A model generated the notes under the pieces. The model searched no databases, was not told the origin of the DNA, and worked only from the letters and a program-made list of their open reading frames with translations. Of a stretch of 64,000 bases of DNA, positions 21,613 to 30,057 are shown piece by piece. The stretch lies in contig CAKNFP010000001.1 of assembly GCA_930633525.1 (NCBI GenBank), positions 3,078,001-3,142,000 on the forward strand, in the 5' to 3' direction. Position 1 is the first letter of the stretch. Every line of letters starts with the position of its first letter. A program made the position numbers and the translations under genes. The stretch is from Hyphomicrobiales bacterium. Lineage in GTDB: Bacteria; Pseudomonadota; Alphaproteobacteria; Rhizobiales; Beijerinckiaceae.

Positions 21613-22374
21613 ATGCCGTTCGGGGCCCACACAGGAACTAATGCCGCTTGCCGGCTTCCTCCGTTCGCGACGGGAGCTCTATCGGCGCGGGCCGGAATTA
21701 CCCGGCGTCTCGGCCTCTCCATCGCCGCTTATGCTGGCCTGTCGCTGGCCATGCTGGCGGCCGCCTCGGCGCAGGACGCCGGAGAGCGTAGAGGCGCGCC
21801 TCCAGGCCAATTCGACTTCTATGTTCTTGCCCTGTCCTGGTCGCCTGGCTTCTGTGAACTGAACCAGTCGCCAGGCCGATACGATCAATGCCGCAGCGGC
21901 AGCAATCTCGGCTTCGTGGTGCACGGGCTCTGGCCTCAGTATACGCAGGGCTTCCCGACGACATGCTCCGCGACGGCGACCCAGCCGACGCGCGCCGCGA
22001 TCGCCACGACCGCGGGGCTCTATCCCGACGAGGGCCTCGCCCGCTATCAGTGGCGCAAGCATGGAACCTGCTCGGGTTTAAGCCCGACGGATTATTTTGC
22101 TGCCGTACGACGCGCCCGCGACGCGGTCGTTGTCCCCCCCGCGCTAACCTCCATGCAGAGCGACGCGACCTGGACACCGCTCGATCTGGAGCGCGCCTTC
22201 GTCGCTGCGAATCCCGGCCTGCGGACCGACATGATGTCCGTCGCCTGTCGCAAGGGAACTCTCAGCGAGGTGCGCATCTGTTTCACCAAGGACCTGCGCG
22301 GTTTCCAGACCTGCCCTCAGCTTGATCGCCGGGGCTGTCGCGGTGGCTCCATCACCTTGCCACAACCGCAATGA
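21613..22374 (+). CDS. Ribonuclease T2 family protein
   Basis: The enzyme cleaves RNA through a 2',3'-cyclic phosphate and should act in the periplasm or outside the cell. The 253-residue protein has a signal sequence (LGLSIAAYAGLSLAMLAAASAQ) after a long N-terminal lead. The first catalytic block is FVVHGLWPQ with His104. The second is YQWRKHGTCSG with His150, where the residue that is usually Glu is Gln146. Cysteines around CELNQ, DQCRSG, TTCSA, GTCSG, VACRKG and TCPQ fit the family's disulfides. The start is the only ATG ahead of the signal in this frame. The stop overlaps the rlmJ start as ATGA, so translation is coupled. Confidence 0.86.
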   Translation: MPFGAHTGTNAACRLPPFATGALSARAGITRRLGLSIAAYAGLSLAMLAAASAQDAGERRGAPPGQFDFYVLALSWSPGFCELNQSPGRYDQCRSGSNLGFVVHGLWPQYTQGFPTTCSATATQPTRAAIATTAGLYPDEGLARYQWRKHGTCSGLSPTDYFAAVRRARDAVVVPPALTSMQSDATWTPLDLERAFVAANPGLRTDMMSVACRKGTLSEVRICFTKDLRGFQTCPQLDRRGCRGGSITLPQPQ

Positions 22375-23213
22375 ACTACCGCCACGGTTATCATGCAGGC
22401 AATTTTGCCGATGTGATGAAGCATGTGCTGCTGACGCGTATCCTCGCGCATCTCCTCAAGAAGGAGGCCGCTTTTCGGGTCATCGATACGCATGCGGGCG
22501 TTGGCCTGCATGATCTCGACAGCGAGGAGGCACAACGCACCGGAGAATGGCGCGATGGCATCGGGCGGCTGGATGAGCCCTTTGCTGATGATATCGAGGC
22601 CCTGCTCCAGCCTTACCGCCAGGCTGTCGGCGCCGTCCGCGCGACCAATCCCGCGGCCTATCCGGGATCACCGATGATCACGCGCTTGATGCTACGCCGC
22701 CAGGATCGCGCCATCGTCGTCGAGCGCCATCCGGAGGATGCGGCGCGGCTGGCCACCCTCTTCCTGCGCGACCGGCAGGTCAAAGCGTTGGAACTCGATG
22801 GATGGACCGCGCTGCATGCGATGATTCCGCCAAAGGAGCGGCGCGGGCTCGTGCTGATCGACCCGCCCTTCGAGGAGGTCGGTGAACTTGCGCGCCTTGG
22901 GCGTGAAATGCTCAAGGCCCAGACGAAATGGGAGACCGGCATCTTCGCTGGCTGGTATCCCATCAAGGATCCTGCCGATGCGGACCGATTCGCGGGCGAT
23001 CTCGCAGCGGGCGCAAGAACGGGTACCCTGCGGCTCGAACTGATGATCGAGACGCGGATTGATCCGACCCGTCTCAATGGCTGCGGCCTCGTCGTTATCA
23101 ACCCGCCGTGGAAGCTCGCGGAAGAAGCGGAAATCCTGCTGCCAGCCCTTGCCGAGCGCTTGGCGCGTGACGGCCGCGCCGGCTTTCGCTGTGAATGGCT
23201 GCACGAAGCATGA
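22371..23213 (+). CDS. rlmJ: 23S rRNA (adenine(2030)-N6)-methyltransferase RlmJ
   Basis: RlmJ methylates A2030 of 23S rRNA. The 280-residue protein begins NYRHGYHAGNFADVMKHV, the signature N-terminus of the family, followed by DTHAGVGLHDL, RLMLRRQDRAIVVERHPED, the catalytic LIDPPFEE (the DPPY-like motif IV), and WYPIKD with a C-terminal GLVVINPPW. The length is normal. Its ATG overlaps the stop of the RNase T2 gene by four bases, suggesting co-expression of an extracellular RNase and an rRNA modifier, perhaps only by proximity. Confidence 0.94.
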   Translation: MNYRHGYHAGNFADVMKHVLLTRILAHLLKKEAAFRVIDTHAGVGLHDLDSEEAQRTGEWRDGIGRLDEPFADDIEALLQPYRQAVGAVRATNPAAYPGSPMITRLMLRRQDRAIVVERHPEDAARLATLFLRDRQVKALELDGWTALHAMIPPKERRGLVLIDPPFEEVGELARLGREMLKAQTKWETGIFAGWYPIKDPADADRFAGDLAAGARTGTLRLELMIETRIDPTRLNGCGLVVINPPWKLAEEAEILLPALAERLARDGRAGFRCEWLHEA

Positions 23214-23417
23214 CCGCACAGCCCTCGCATGCGGCATCGTCTTGTCAGCCCTCAGGTCAAAGTCGCCTCCCCCCGCGCGAAATCAGAGCTGGCGTCAGTC
23301 GTTACTTGGGCCTCGAATATCCGGTGTCGCCTTATCGGGGCCGAAGCGGGAAAACTTCCCGACTTGATGCCATAGACTTACCCGGCTGCATCCCGCGGCA
23401 GAGTTAGGAACACCACG

Positions 23418-24023
23418 ATGCTGACATTGCGTTCGTCTCCGCCTTCCCCCTTTGGCCGCAAGGTCAAGATTGCCGCCAAGGTCCTGGGCCTTTGGGACCG
23501 CATTGATGTCGTGACGACGGATACCGCCGATCCCAACGACTCGATCCGTCATCAGAACCCGCTGGGCAAGATCCCAGCGCTCATTCTCGAGGACGGGCGC
23601 GTGCTGTTCGATTCACCGGTGATCCTCGAATATCTCGATCACCTTGCGGGTGGCGGACGCATCATTCCGAACGGCGCGGCGCGCTTCGACGTGCTCACGC
23701 AACAGGCCCTCGGTGATGGCCTCCTCGATGCCGCCCTTCTGCTGGTTTATGAGAGGCGTTGGCGCGAGGCCGACAAGCACGAGTCGAAATGGATCGCGCA
23801 TCAGCATGGCAAGGCCGAACGCAGTCTCGCTGTCCTTGAGGCAAACCCACCGGCGGCACCAACGACGGTCCCCGATGCCGGACAGATCACGATCGCCTGC
23901 GCTTTGAGCTATCTCGATCTGCGCTTCGACGGCGCGTGGCGCGCGGAGCATCCCAAGCTCGTTGCCTGGCTCGCGGCCTTTGAAAAGGCGGTCCCTGCCT
24001 TTGCGGAGACGGCCCCGGCATAA
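23418..24023 (+). CDS. Glutathione S-transferase family protein
   Basis: This 201-residue protein has an N-terminal thioredoxin-like domain (LRSSPPSPFGRKVKIAA, with the Ser-rich site where the glutathione thiol is activated, NPLGKIPAL, and the conserved LFDSPVILEYL) and an all-helical C-terminal domain. It conjugates or reduces unknown substrates with glutathione. The ATG follows AGGAA. A strong terminator hairpin lies 37 bases after the stop, so it is a single-gene unit. Confidence 0.88.
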   Translation: MLTLRSSPPSPFGRKVKIAAKVLGLWDRIDVVTTDTADPNDSIRHQNPLGKIPALILEDGRVLFDSPVILEYLDHLAGGGRIIPNGAARFDVLTQQALGDGLLDAALLLVYERRWREADKHESKWIAHQHGKAERSLAVLEANPPAAPTTVPDAGQITIACALSYLDLRFDGAWRAEHPKLVAWLAAFEKAVPAFAETAPA

Positions 24024-24060
24024 GATTCCCGCGGCCGGCGCCTGCCTGCTCCCTCAAGGA

Positions 24061-24100
24061 AAAGCCTGCCCCCCGGGACAGCCGGGCGGCAGGCTTTTTC
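24061..24100 (+). terminator. Intrinsic terminator after the glutathione S-transferase gene
   Basis: AAAAGCCTGCC pairs with GGCAGGCTTTTT around a GC-rich loop, with a five-base T run on the plus strand. Confidence 0.85.
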
Positions 24101-24165
24101 ATGGGTGCGGTCAATAGGCGGCAGCTCAGCCCACGCCAGGTCGAAGCCATCGCACGGCCATAAAG

Positions 24166-24193
24166 AAAAAGCCGGCGGGTTGCCCCACCGGCT
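24166..24193 (-). terminator. Intrinsic terminator after the first porin-like gene
   Basis: Read on the minus strand, AGCCGG-TGGGG pairs with CCC-GCCGGCT and is followed by TTTTT. It lies 25 bases after the stop of the outer-membrane protein gene. Confidence 0.8.
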
Positions 24194-24217
24194 CGTTCTC
24201 TAAACTGGCTATCAGAA

Positions 24218-24976
24218 TTAGAAGCCAGAGAACTTGTAGTTCAGGCCGGCGCGAACCACACCGAACTCGGTGTCGTTGCTGTTGTTGCCGGAGTAGACGT
24301 TGTTCCAGACGAAGTTGCTGTTGTTGCCGTTGTTGCCGAGGTTCACATAGAGACCCTCGATCCGGCCGGTCAGGTTGTCGGTGAAGGCGTATTCCACACC
24401 AGCACCAACGGTCCAGCCGGTCACAGTCTTGTCGCTGTTGCCGATGACGACGCCGTTGTAGTAGGTGCCGTTGCCGTTCTGGCCGCCGCCGTAGGCGAAA
24501 CCACCGGTGGCGTAGACGAGGGCGCGGTCGAAGGCCACACCGAGACGGGCGCGGACGGTGCCGAACCACTCGACGCCATTGCCGCCGGCCGAAGCATAAC
24601 CGTAGACAGGAGCGACAACGTAGTTGTTGTTGTTCGAGGAGTTCAGGTCAGCGTACTGGATATCGGCTTCGATACCGGCGACGAACTGGCCGAACTGGTA
24701 GTTGTAGCCGATCTGGCCACCGCCGACGAAGCCGCCGTCGCTGGAGTCGGTACCGTACACGACGCCGGTGTAGGGATCGACGTAACCCTTGTTGCTGTTG
24801 GTGTTCCAGCCGTAACCGGCGTTCACGCCGACGTAGAAGCCGGTCCACGTGAAGATCGGAACCACCACCGGCGCAACCGGGGCGACACGACGGCTCGGCA
24901 GGTCAGCCGCGAAAGCGACCGCGCCCGAAGCCATGAGACCTGCGGCGGCCACGCCAGCAAGAAGAACCTTCTTCAT
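24218..24976 (-). CDS. Outer membrane beta-barrel protein, Omp25/Omp31 type
   Basis: This 252-residue protein has a signal peptide (KKVLLAGVAAAGLMASGAVAFA) followed by ADLPSRRVAPVAPVVVP and FTWTGFYVGVNAGYGW, the typical N-terminus of Hyphomicrobiales porin-like Omp25/Omp31 proteins. It continues with GGQIGYNYQFGQFVAGIEAD, several Asn-rich strands and VRAGLNYKFSGF at the C-terminus. It should form an eight-stranded barrel in the outer membrane. A second gene of the same family starts at 26064 on the same strand; they share ends and motifs but differ in loops, so they are paralogues. The loops here are unusually rich in Asn/Gly/Tyr. Confidence 0.92.
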   Translation of the reverse strand: MKKVLLAGVAAAGLMASGAVAFAADLPSRRVAPVAPVVVPIFTWTGFYVGVNAGYGWNTNSNKGYVDPYTGVVYGTDSSDGGFVGGGQIGYNYQFGQFVAGIEADIQYADLNSSNNNNYVVAPVYGYASAGGNGVEWFGTVRARLGVAFDRALVYATGGFAYGGGQNGNGTYYNGVVIGNSDKTVTGWTVGAGVEYAFTDNLTGRIEGLYVNLGNNGNNSNFVWNNVYSGNNSNDTEFGVVRAGLNYKFSGF

Positions 24977-25347
24977 AACGAACTCCTGTTGCCTTCCATT
25001 GAGCGTTTGATGCGTTTCGCTCTGGACTTGCCCCCTTGTAGCGTAAAGTTCGGCTTACGTCTGTTGCAGGCTGGCAACAGCGCCCCTAATGATACGTGGC
25101 GGAAATGTGGCAAACGCCCGGCATCGAGGCGGCGATTGGTTAACAAATATTAGGAGTGGTTAACGGAGGGCCGTCAATGCCAGGGAAACAGGCAATCCGG
25201 CGTTAATGATGGGCGCTCCGGCATATCCGGAGCACTTCCGACCCCAAAAACGGGACCGGAAGTGTCGCTAAAGCCCGCCGCAAGTTCCACCTTGCATGGT
25301 TAATAAAAAGTTAACCGAGTGGGCTAACGGAGAAGGATATCCTCCGC
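24977..25347. other. Spacer between the two porin-like genes
   Basis: No gene is seen. It should hold the promoter and leader of the downstream porin-like gene. There is an AT-richer stretch around 25130-25170 (TTGGTTAACAAATATTAGG), a TTAACC-like motif that recurs near 25300, and a hairpin repeat at 25225-25259. Confidence 0.55.
25225..25259. repeat. Hairpin repeat of the GCACTTCCG type
   Basis: GCACTTCCG and CGGAAGTGT flank a GACCCCAAAAACGGGAC centre. I recall similar GCACTTCCGA elements between genes in Rhizobiales, so it is probably an interspersed palindrome and not a terminator. It lacks a T run. Confidence 0.5.
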
Positions 25348-26064
25348 TCAGAACTTGTAGTTCAGACCCGCACGAACGAGGCTGCCCGACCGCCCCTCAA
25401 CCGCAAGCTTCTCGTCGCCCAGTGTGTAAGTCTGCTTGCTGAACTTCGTGTAGAGATATTCGCCCTTGGCAGTGATATTGTCCGTCAACGCGTACTCGAC
25501 GCCGCCGCCGACGACAAAGCCCTTGCTCCAGGCGGACTTAGAGAAGCGTCCGAAGCTCTCAGGGTCCGTATCAGCGACGGATATGCTCGTTTTTTCGAGA
25601 GCGATACCAGCCGTCCCGAAGACGAGAAGCCGATCGAAGGCATATCCGAGACGCGCGCGTCCCGTTGCCATGTAATTCCGCCGGTACGAAGCTGACAGGC
25701 CAGCCTCCCCGTCATTCCCTCGTATACCTCCATTCAGCTTGTCGAAATCAGCTTCAGCGCCGACCACCCAAGAGCCAAACTGATAGTTGTAACCGACCTG
25801 GGCACCGAACATCACGTTGGCTGTTGTTTTCGCGTGCTGTCCGGTCCCCAGATCCTTCTTGTAATCCGGCAGGCCTCCCCAGCCATAACCGCCGTTGATA
25901 CCCGCATAGAAGCCGGTCCAGCTGAAAGCAGGCGGTGCGGCAACAACTGGTGCGGGAGCCACCGGCGCGGACATGCGCGAGGGGAGATCGGCCGCCATGA
26001 CCTGGCCCGCGAGGCCGCATGCACCAAGAACAGAAAGCGCCGCAATGCAAGACAACTTATGCAT
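25348..26064 (-). CDS. Outer membrane beta-barrel protein, Omp25/Omp31 type (second copy)
   Basis: This 238-residue protein has a signal sequence (CIAALSVLGACGLAGQVMA), then ADLPSRMSAPVAPAPVV and FSWTGFYAGINGGYGWGGLPDY, matching the first copy's layout. The barrel strands include GAQVGYNYQFGSWVVGAEADFD, YMATGRARLGYAFDRLLVFGTAGIA, VVGGGVEYALTDNITAKGEYLY and LVRAGLNYKF. It ends at KF where the first copy has KFSGF. Its upstream region is strongly AT-rich and contains an inverted repeat, so it may be regulated differently from its paralogue. Confidence 0.91.
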   Translation of the reverse strand: MHKLSCIAALSVLGACGLAGQVMAADLPSRMSAPVAPAPVVAAPPAFSWTGFYAGINGGYGWGGLPDYKKDLGTGQHAKTTANVMFGAQVGYNYQFGSWVVGAEADFDKLNGGIRGNDGEAGLSASYRRNYMATGRARLGYAFDRLLVFGTAGIALEKTSISVADTDPESFGRFSKSAWSKGFVVGGGVEYALTDNITAKGEYLYTKFSKQTYTLGDEKLAVEGRSGSLVRAGLNYKF

Positions 26065-26367
26065 AAAATGCTCCAGAGATATAAAAAATAGCGAGTGATA
26101 GCGAATTACCCCTCACCCACCTGAATTCAATTGCAGTACCAACGGAAATATATCAATAAATAATGACATTATTGATTGATATGTAATTGAAATACAATAA
26201 CAAGTTGCATTTTTACAAGTAATACAGAAAATATACATAATTATATTTGAAGTATACATAAAATATTGCAGCTGACAGTCGATGCATTCGAGACGGCGCT
26301 GAATACCCGCTCCATTTCGTCAAGACCCAGCGAACCGCGAACGAGCTCCTTGCGACCCCCGGGGACC
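26065..26367. other. AT-rich spacer between divergent porin-like and glycosyltransferase genes
   Basis: From about 26105 to 26270 the sequence is far more AT-rich than the rest of the window, with runs such as AATATACATAATTATATTTG. No gene is seen. It must hold promoters in both directions. An inverted repeat lies at 26150-26182. Confidence 0.6.
26150..26182. promoter_or_regulatory. AT-rich inverted repeat, possible operator
   Basis: ATATCAAT at 26150-26157 is the reverse complement of ATTGATAT at 26175-26182. Within it, CAATAA (26154-26159) and TTATTG (26169-26174) form a second, tighter pair. It is about 90 bases before the porin-like start and could bind a regulator or histone-like protein. 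Confidence 0.4.
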
Positions 26368-27189
26368 ATGCCTAAAAAGGCACGTATGCCCACGACACGC
26401 TCAGCGCTGCCTCTTTCTGTCTTCATCATCGCCCGCAACGAGGGCGATCGGATCGCGGCAACCATCCGCGCTGTCCGAGACCTGACCGACGACCTCATCG
26501 TTGTCGATTCAGGCTCGACCGACGATACGGTCATTGTCGCGCAGAGCCTGGGCGCCCGAGTCATTCACAACGAGTGGCCGGGCTACGGACCGCAAAAGCG
26601 ATTCGCCGAGGAGCAATGCCGCCATCCCTGGCTCCTCAACGTCGACGCGGATGAGGTGGTGCCACCGGATCTCGCAGACGAGATCGCAGGGCTATTTGCC
26701 CATGGCGAGCCCGGCGCAGATGCCTTCAAGATCCGCATCGCCGAGATCTTCCCCGGCGAAGGCAGGCCCCATCCCCTCGCCTATGCCCTTTCGCCCGTCC
26801 GGCTCTATCGCAGCGACAAGGGGCGCTATTCGCCCTCGACTGTGCACGATCGGGTACAGCTCGCCGCCGGCGCGCGGGTCAAGCGGCTCAAGGGTACGAT
26901 CCATCATTTCTCGGTGCGCTCGCTCGGCGACCAGCTCGCCAAGCTCAACAGCTACACGGACGCCCTCGCCGAGGATCTCGATGCACGGGGTGCAAAGGTC
27001 TCGACCTTGCGGCTGTTCGTGGAATTTCCCGCCGCCTTCCTCAAGGCTTATATTGGACGCCGGCATGCCATACGTGGCCTGTACGGCTTCATGACGGCGA
27101 TGAACTTCGCGTTCTACCGCTACTTGCGCGTCGCCAAACATGTCGAGCGGCGCCTTGTATCGCGTGCCAGGGATGAGGGGCGCCTGTGA
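26368..27189 (+). CDS. Family 2 glycosyltransferase, lipopolysaccharide-core WaaE/KdtX type
   Basis: This 273-residue protein has a GT-A fold. The N-terminus SVFIIARNEGDRIAATI is followed by DLIVVDSGSTDDTVIVA, then GYGPQKRFAEEQC and NVDADEVVPPDL, in which DAD is the metal-binding DxD-type motif. RLYRSDKGRYSPSTVHDRV and FSVRSLGDQLAKLNSY match WaaE/KdtX-like enzymes that add a sugar to the lipopolysaccharide inner core. A C-terminal hydrophobic stretch may tie it to the membrane. The ATG after CCCCGGGG was chosen; another at 26386 is also possible. Its stop overlaps the GTG start of the next gene. Confidence 0.85.
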   Translation: MPKKARMPTTRSALPLSVFIIARNEGDRIAATIRAVRDLTDDLIVVDSGSTDDTVIVAQSLGARVIHNEWPGYGPQKRFAEEQCRHPWLLNVDADEVVPPDLADEIAGLFAHGEPGADAFKIRIAEIFPGEGRPHPLAYALSPVRLYRSDKGRYSPSTVHDRVQLAAGARVKRLKGTIHHFSVRSLGDQLAKLNSYTDALAEDLDARGAKVSTLRLFVEFPAAFLKAYIGRRHAIRGLYGFMTAMNFAFYRYLRVAKHVERRLVSRARDEGRL

Positions 27190-27941
27190 GGGACGAGATC
27201 GCACTGGTGACAGGAGGCGCGCGCCGCATCGGCCGCGTCATCGCGCTACGCCTCAGCCAGGCCGGCTATGCGGTTGCGGTGCATTATGGCCGGTCGCGCG
27301 CAGAAGCCGAAGCCGTTGTCGCCGAAATCAAGGCTGCGGGCGGCCGGGCGGCCGCGGTTCAGGCGGATCTCGCCGCCTCCCACACAGCCGTCGAACTCAC
27401 CGCGAAAACGGTCGGAGCGCTGGGGCCGGTGACGCTTCTGGTCAATTCCGCCTCACTTTTCGAGCCGGACGCCCTGGCGACGATGACCACCGGCGGCTGG
27501 GACGAGCAGATGGCGGTCAACCTGCGCACGCCTGTGTTTCTTGCCCAGCAGATGGCGGAGCATCTCCCGCAGGACCGGCACGGCGCCGTCATCAACATTC
27601 TCGACCAGCGCGTCCGCAAACTGACGCCGGATTTCTTTTCCTACACTTTGTCGAAAGCCGGACTCGCAACCGCGACCCGCACCATGGCGCAGGCCTTGGC
27701 GCCGCGCATCCGCGTCAACGCGGTCGCGCCCGGCCCGACCCTGCCCAGCAAGCGCCAAAGCTCCGACGATTTTGCGCGCCAAGGATCCGCCGCCCTGCTC
27801 GGCCACGGACCGTCCGTCGAGGAAATCGCCGACGCGGTGCTGTTCCTGGCACAGGCCCGCAGCATCACCGGGCAGGTCCTCGCTGTGGACGGCGGCCAGC
27901 ATCTCATCTGGCGAACGCCTGATACGGAAGTCAGCGAGTAG
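27186..27941 (+). CDS. SDR oxidoreductase, pteridine-reductase-like
   Basis: This 251-residue Rossmann enzyme starts at a GTG that overlaps the glycosyltransferase stop (GTGA). It shows TGGARRIGRVIALRL where most SDRs have TGxxxGIG, VHYGRSRAEAEA, NSASLFEPD, and the catalytic YTLSK with a preceding NILDQRVRKLTPDF, followed by VNAVAPGPTLPS. The Arg in the glycine loop and the DQR stretch resemble pteridine reductases and FolM, which reduce dihydropterins with NADPH. The assignment to that subgroup is moderate. Its end overlaps the convergent pgeF gene by 11 bases. Confidence 0.8.
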   Translation: MRDEIALVTGGARRIGRVIALRLSQAGYAVAVHYGRSRAEAEAVVAEIKAAGGRAAAVQADLAASHTAVELTAKTVGALGPVTLLVNSASLFEPDALATMTTGGWDEQMAVNLRTPVFLAQQMAEHLPQDRHGAVINILDQRVRKLTPDFFSYTLSKAGLATATRTMAQALAPRIRVNAVAPGPTLPSKRQSSDDFARQGSAALLGHGPSVEEIADAVLFLAQARSITGQVLAVDGGQHLIWRTPDTEVSE

Positions 27942-28860
27942 CCAGCGCGATCGCCGCGATCAGGCGGCCATAGTCACCTTCGCCGCGATGGGTAGTCCGG
28001 CGATAGCTGTAGAAGCGTTTCTCGTCGCCATAGGTGCAAAGGCTGGTGTCGAAGATCCGACCGACGCCCGCCCGGGTGAGACGCGCGACAATATAGGCCG
28101 GCAGGTCGAACATCGCGTGGCCATCCCGGGCCGACGGGGTGAAGTGGGCCGCGTTGCCGGCGTCCTGTTCCATGAAGCGCTCGCGGAACTCCGGCCCGAC
28201 CTCATAGGCCTCCCGGCTGATCGTCGGCCCGAGAACGGCGGTCATTGCCTCACGGCATGCGCCGAGTTTCTCCATCGCGGCAAGCGTGGCCTCGGCCACA
28301 CCGGTGAAGGCCCCCTTCCAGCCGGCATGGGCCGCGCCGACGACCCCCGCTTGCGGGTCCGCGAACAGCAGCGGGCCGCAGTCGGCGCTCGACACGCCGA
28401 GCGCGATGCCCGGAGTGGCCGTCACCATCGCGTCCGCGCGGGGCCTCTCACCGTCACGCCAGGGCGTCTCGACGGTGATGACGTCGGGAGAATGGATCTG
28501 GTAGAGCCCGAGCAGATGCGGGGCGGACACCCCGAGATAGGCCGCCATGCGCCGGCGATTCTCGCCCACCCTCACGATATCATCCGATGATCCGACGCCA
28601 CCGTTGAGGCTCGCGTAAAGCCCCTCGGACACCCCACCCTGACGCGTGAAAAAGGCATGGGTAACGCCGGGCAGCCGCAGGGCCTCAACTTCGATGGCAA
28701 CCGCTGCGGACCGGGAACGTGGCAACTTCTCTGGGGTCATGGGCTCAGGGGGCATGGGCTCAGGGGGCATGGGCTCAGAAGGCATGGGCTCAGGGGTAAC
28801 GGGCTCAGAGATCATGGGCGCTCGCTGGCTGGCGGCAGAAGGTCGTGCTGGTTGACCCAT
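27931..28860 (-). CDS. pgeF: Peptidoglycan editing factor / YfiH-type purine nucleoside phosphorylase
   Basis: The 309-residue protein has the CNF1/YfiH (laccase-domain) fold: VTHAFFTRQGGVSEGLYASLN, LYQIHSPDVITVE, SSADCGPLLFAD, and VGAAHAGWKG, giving the two His and one Cys that bind zinc. Related proteins act on purine nucleosides and have been linked to removal of misincorporated amino acids in peptidoglycan. The first 40 residues are low complexity (PEPMP units) from a 15-base tandem repeat and may not be translated. An internal ATG at 28740 is an alternative start. It lies in the order lgt, midA, pgeF on one strand and is probably part of that operon. Confidence 0.9.
   Translation of the reverse strand: MGQPARPSAASQRAPMISEPVTPEPMPSEPMPPEPMPPEPMTPEKLPRSRSAAVAIEVEALRLPGVTHAFFTRQGGVSEGLYASLNGGVGSSDDIVRVGENRRRMAAYLGVSAPHLLGLYQIHSPDVITVETPWRDGERPRADAMVTATPGIALGVSSADCGPLLFADPQAGVVGAAHAGWKGAFTGVAEATLAAMEKLGACREAMTAVLGPTISREAYEVGPEFRERFMEQDAGNAAHFTPSARDGHAMFDLPAYIVARLTRAGVGRIFDTSLCTYGDEKRFYSYRRTTHRGEGDYGRLIAAIALATR
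28738..28812. repeat. 15-base tandem repeat, five imperfect units
   Basis: The unit CATGGGCTCAGGGGG is repeated at 28738, 28753, 28768, 28783 and 28798, with changes growing to the right. It encodes PEPMP-like units at the start of pgeF on the minus strand. Confidence 0.85.
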
Positions 28861-28890
28861 GATCGACGCCCGCGCGCAATAAGGGAAGCC

Positions 28891-30057
28891 TCAAACGCCC
28901 GGTTCGATTCGGGCCGTGAAGCCGGGAAGAAGCGGCAGCGCGGGGTCGGCCAGGGCGATCACCTTGAACAACTGCCCCATCCCTTCCGGCGCAGCCGACC
29001 CGTTTTCGTTGGCCGCCTCGATGCGAGCACGCCCGCCGGGAGCGCCCTCGACAAGCCGCGCAAGCGCCTGATCGATCACCTCCGCCTCGCGGCCGACAAG
29101 GTTGCGCTTCAGAACCGCCGCCCGCTCGCTGATGCCGAGCGCGGTCAGGAATTCGCCTTGCGTCGTCGGGCCATGTTGAGCCGCACCGGCGAGACGCCCG
29201 ACCTTGCCGATCAGGGCGAAGTCGACATGGGTCGTCAGGTCAGCTTCTCCCGGCGTCGCGAGCACATCGACGAAGCGATGGGCGCGCACGGCCTGCAGGG
29301 TATCCCCGAAGCCCGAGCGCGTATGCCCGTAGTCGATGGCGAGGAGCGCCCCGCCTTGGGCGACGAGGCGCTGCGCGATCTCGCCCGCCACGGCGAGGCC
29401 CGCGCGCGGCACTTCGAGCAAGGCGCCGGCCGGCCCCTCCGTGGTGATCTCGGGAGATGGCTGGGCTGAGATGCCGAAGGTCAGTTCGCCCTGGTCGTTC
29501 AACCCGACGAGACGCTCGTGCCAACCCCGCTCTGCCCGCAGGAACTGGCGAACGGGGAGCGCGTCGAAGAACTCGTTGGCGAGGATGATCGCCGGCCCGT
29601 CCGGCAGTGAATCGACCGATGCGTGCCAGACCACGTCGCCGGCTTCGGCCAGGGTCGCCTCCTGCCGCGCGCGCAGGACAGGGCTTGTCTCCACGAGATG
29701 GATCGAGAGCGCTTCACGGAAACCGGGCACGACGCGCGCCACCCTGACCGCGTCCGCCATCAGCGTGCCACGGCCGGGGCCGAGCTCCACCAGATGGATG
29801 GCTTCCGGCGCGCCCATCAATCGCCATGTCTCGGCCGCCCAGAGCCCGAGTAATTCGCCGAACATCTGCGAGATTTCCGGCGCGGTCACAAAATCACCGC
29901 CGGCGCCGAGCGGATCGCGCGTCATGTAGTAGCCATGGCGCGGATGGCCGAGACACACAGCCATGAAGGCCTCGACGCTGATCGGCCCCTGCAGCGCGAT
30001 CAACTGCTTCAGCTCGCGTCCGAGCGGGGTTTCGTCTTCTGACATGGGGATGCTCAA
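28891..30057 (-). CDS. SAM-dependent methyltransferase, MidA/NDUFAF7 family
   Basis: This 388-residue protein has the family's N-terminal pattern PISVEAFMAVCLGHPRHGYYMTRDPLGAGGDFVTAPEISQMFGELLG, then HLVELGPGRGTLMAD (SAM-binding motif I), NEFFDALPVRQF and LLAIDYGHTRSGFGDTLQAV. Its eukaryotic relative NDUFAF7 methylates an Arg of a complex I subunit; that target in bacteria is inferred. The frame starts at TTG 30057, which overlaps the lgt stop (TTGA) and follows AAGGA. An ATG at 30045 is the alternative. Confidence 0.86.
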   Translation of the reverse strand: MSIPMSEDETPLGRELKQLIALQGPISVEAFMAVCLGHPRHGYYMTRDPLGAGGDFVTAPEISQMFGELLGLWAAETWRLMGAPEAIHLVELGPGRGTLMADAVRVARVVPGFREALSIHLVETSPVLRARQEATLAEAGDVVWHASVDSLPDGPAIILANEFFDALPVRQFLRAERGWHERLVGLNDQGELTFGISAQPSPEITTEGPAGALLEVPRAGLAVAGEIAQRLVAQGGALLAIDYGHTRSGFGDTLQAVRAHRFVDVLATPGEADLTTHVDFALIGKVGRLAGAAQHGPTTQGEFLTALGISERAAVLKRNLVGREAEVIDQALARLVEGAPGGRARIEAANENGSAAPEGMGQLFKVIALADPALPLLPGFTARIEPGV

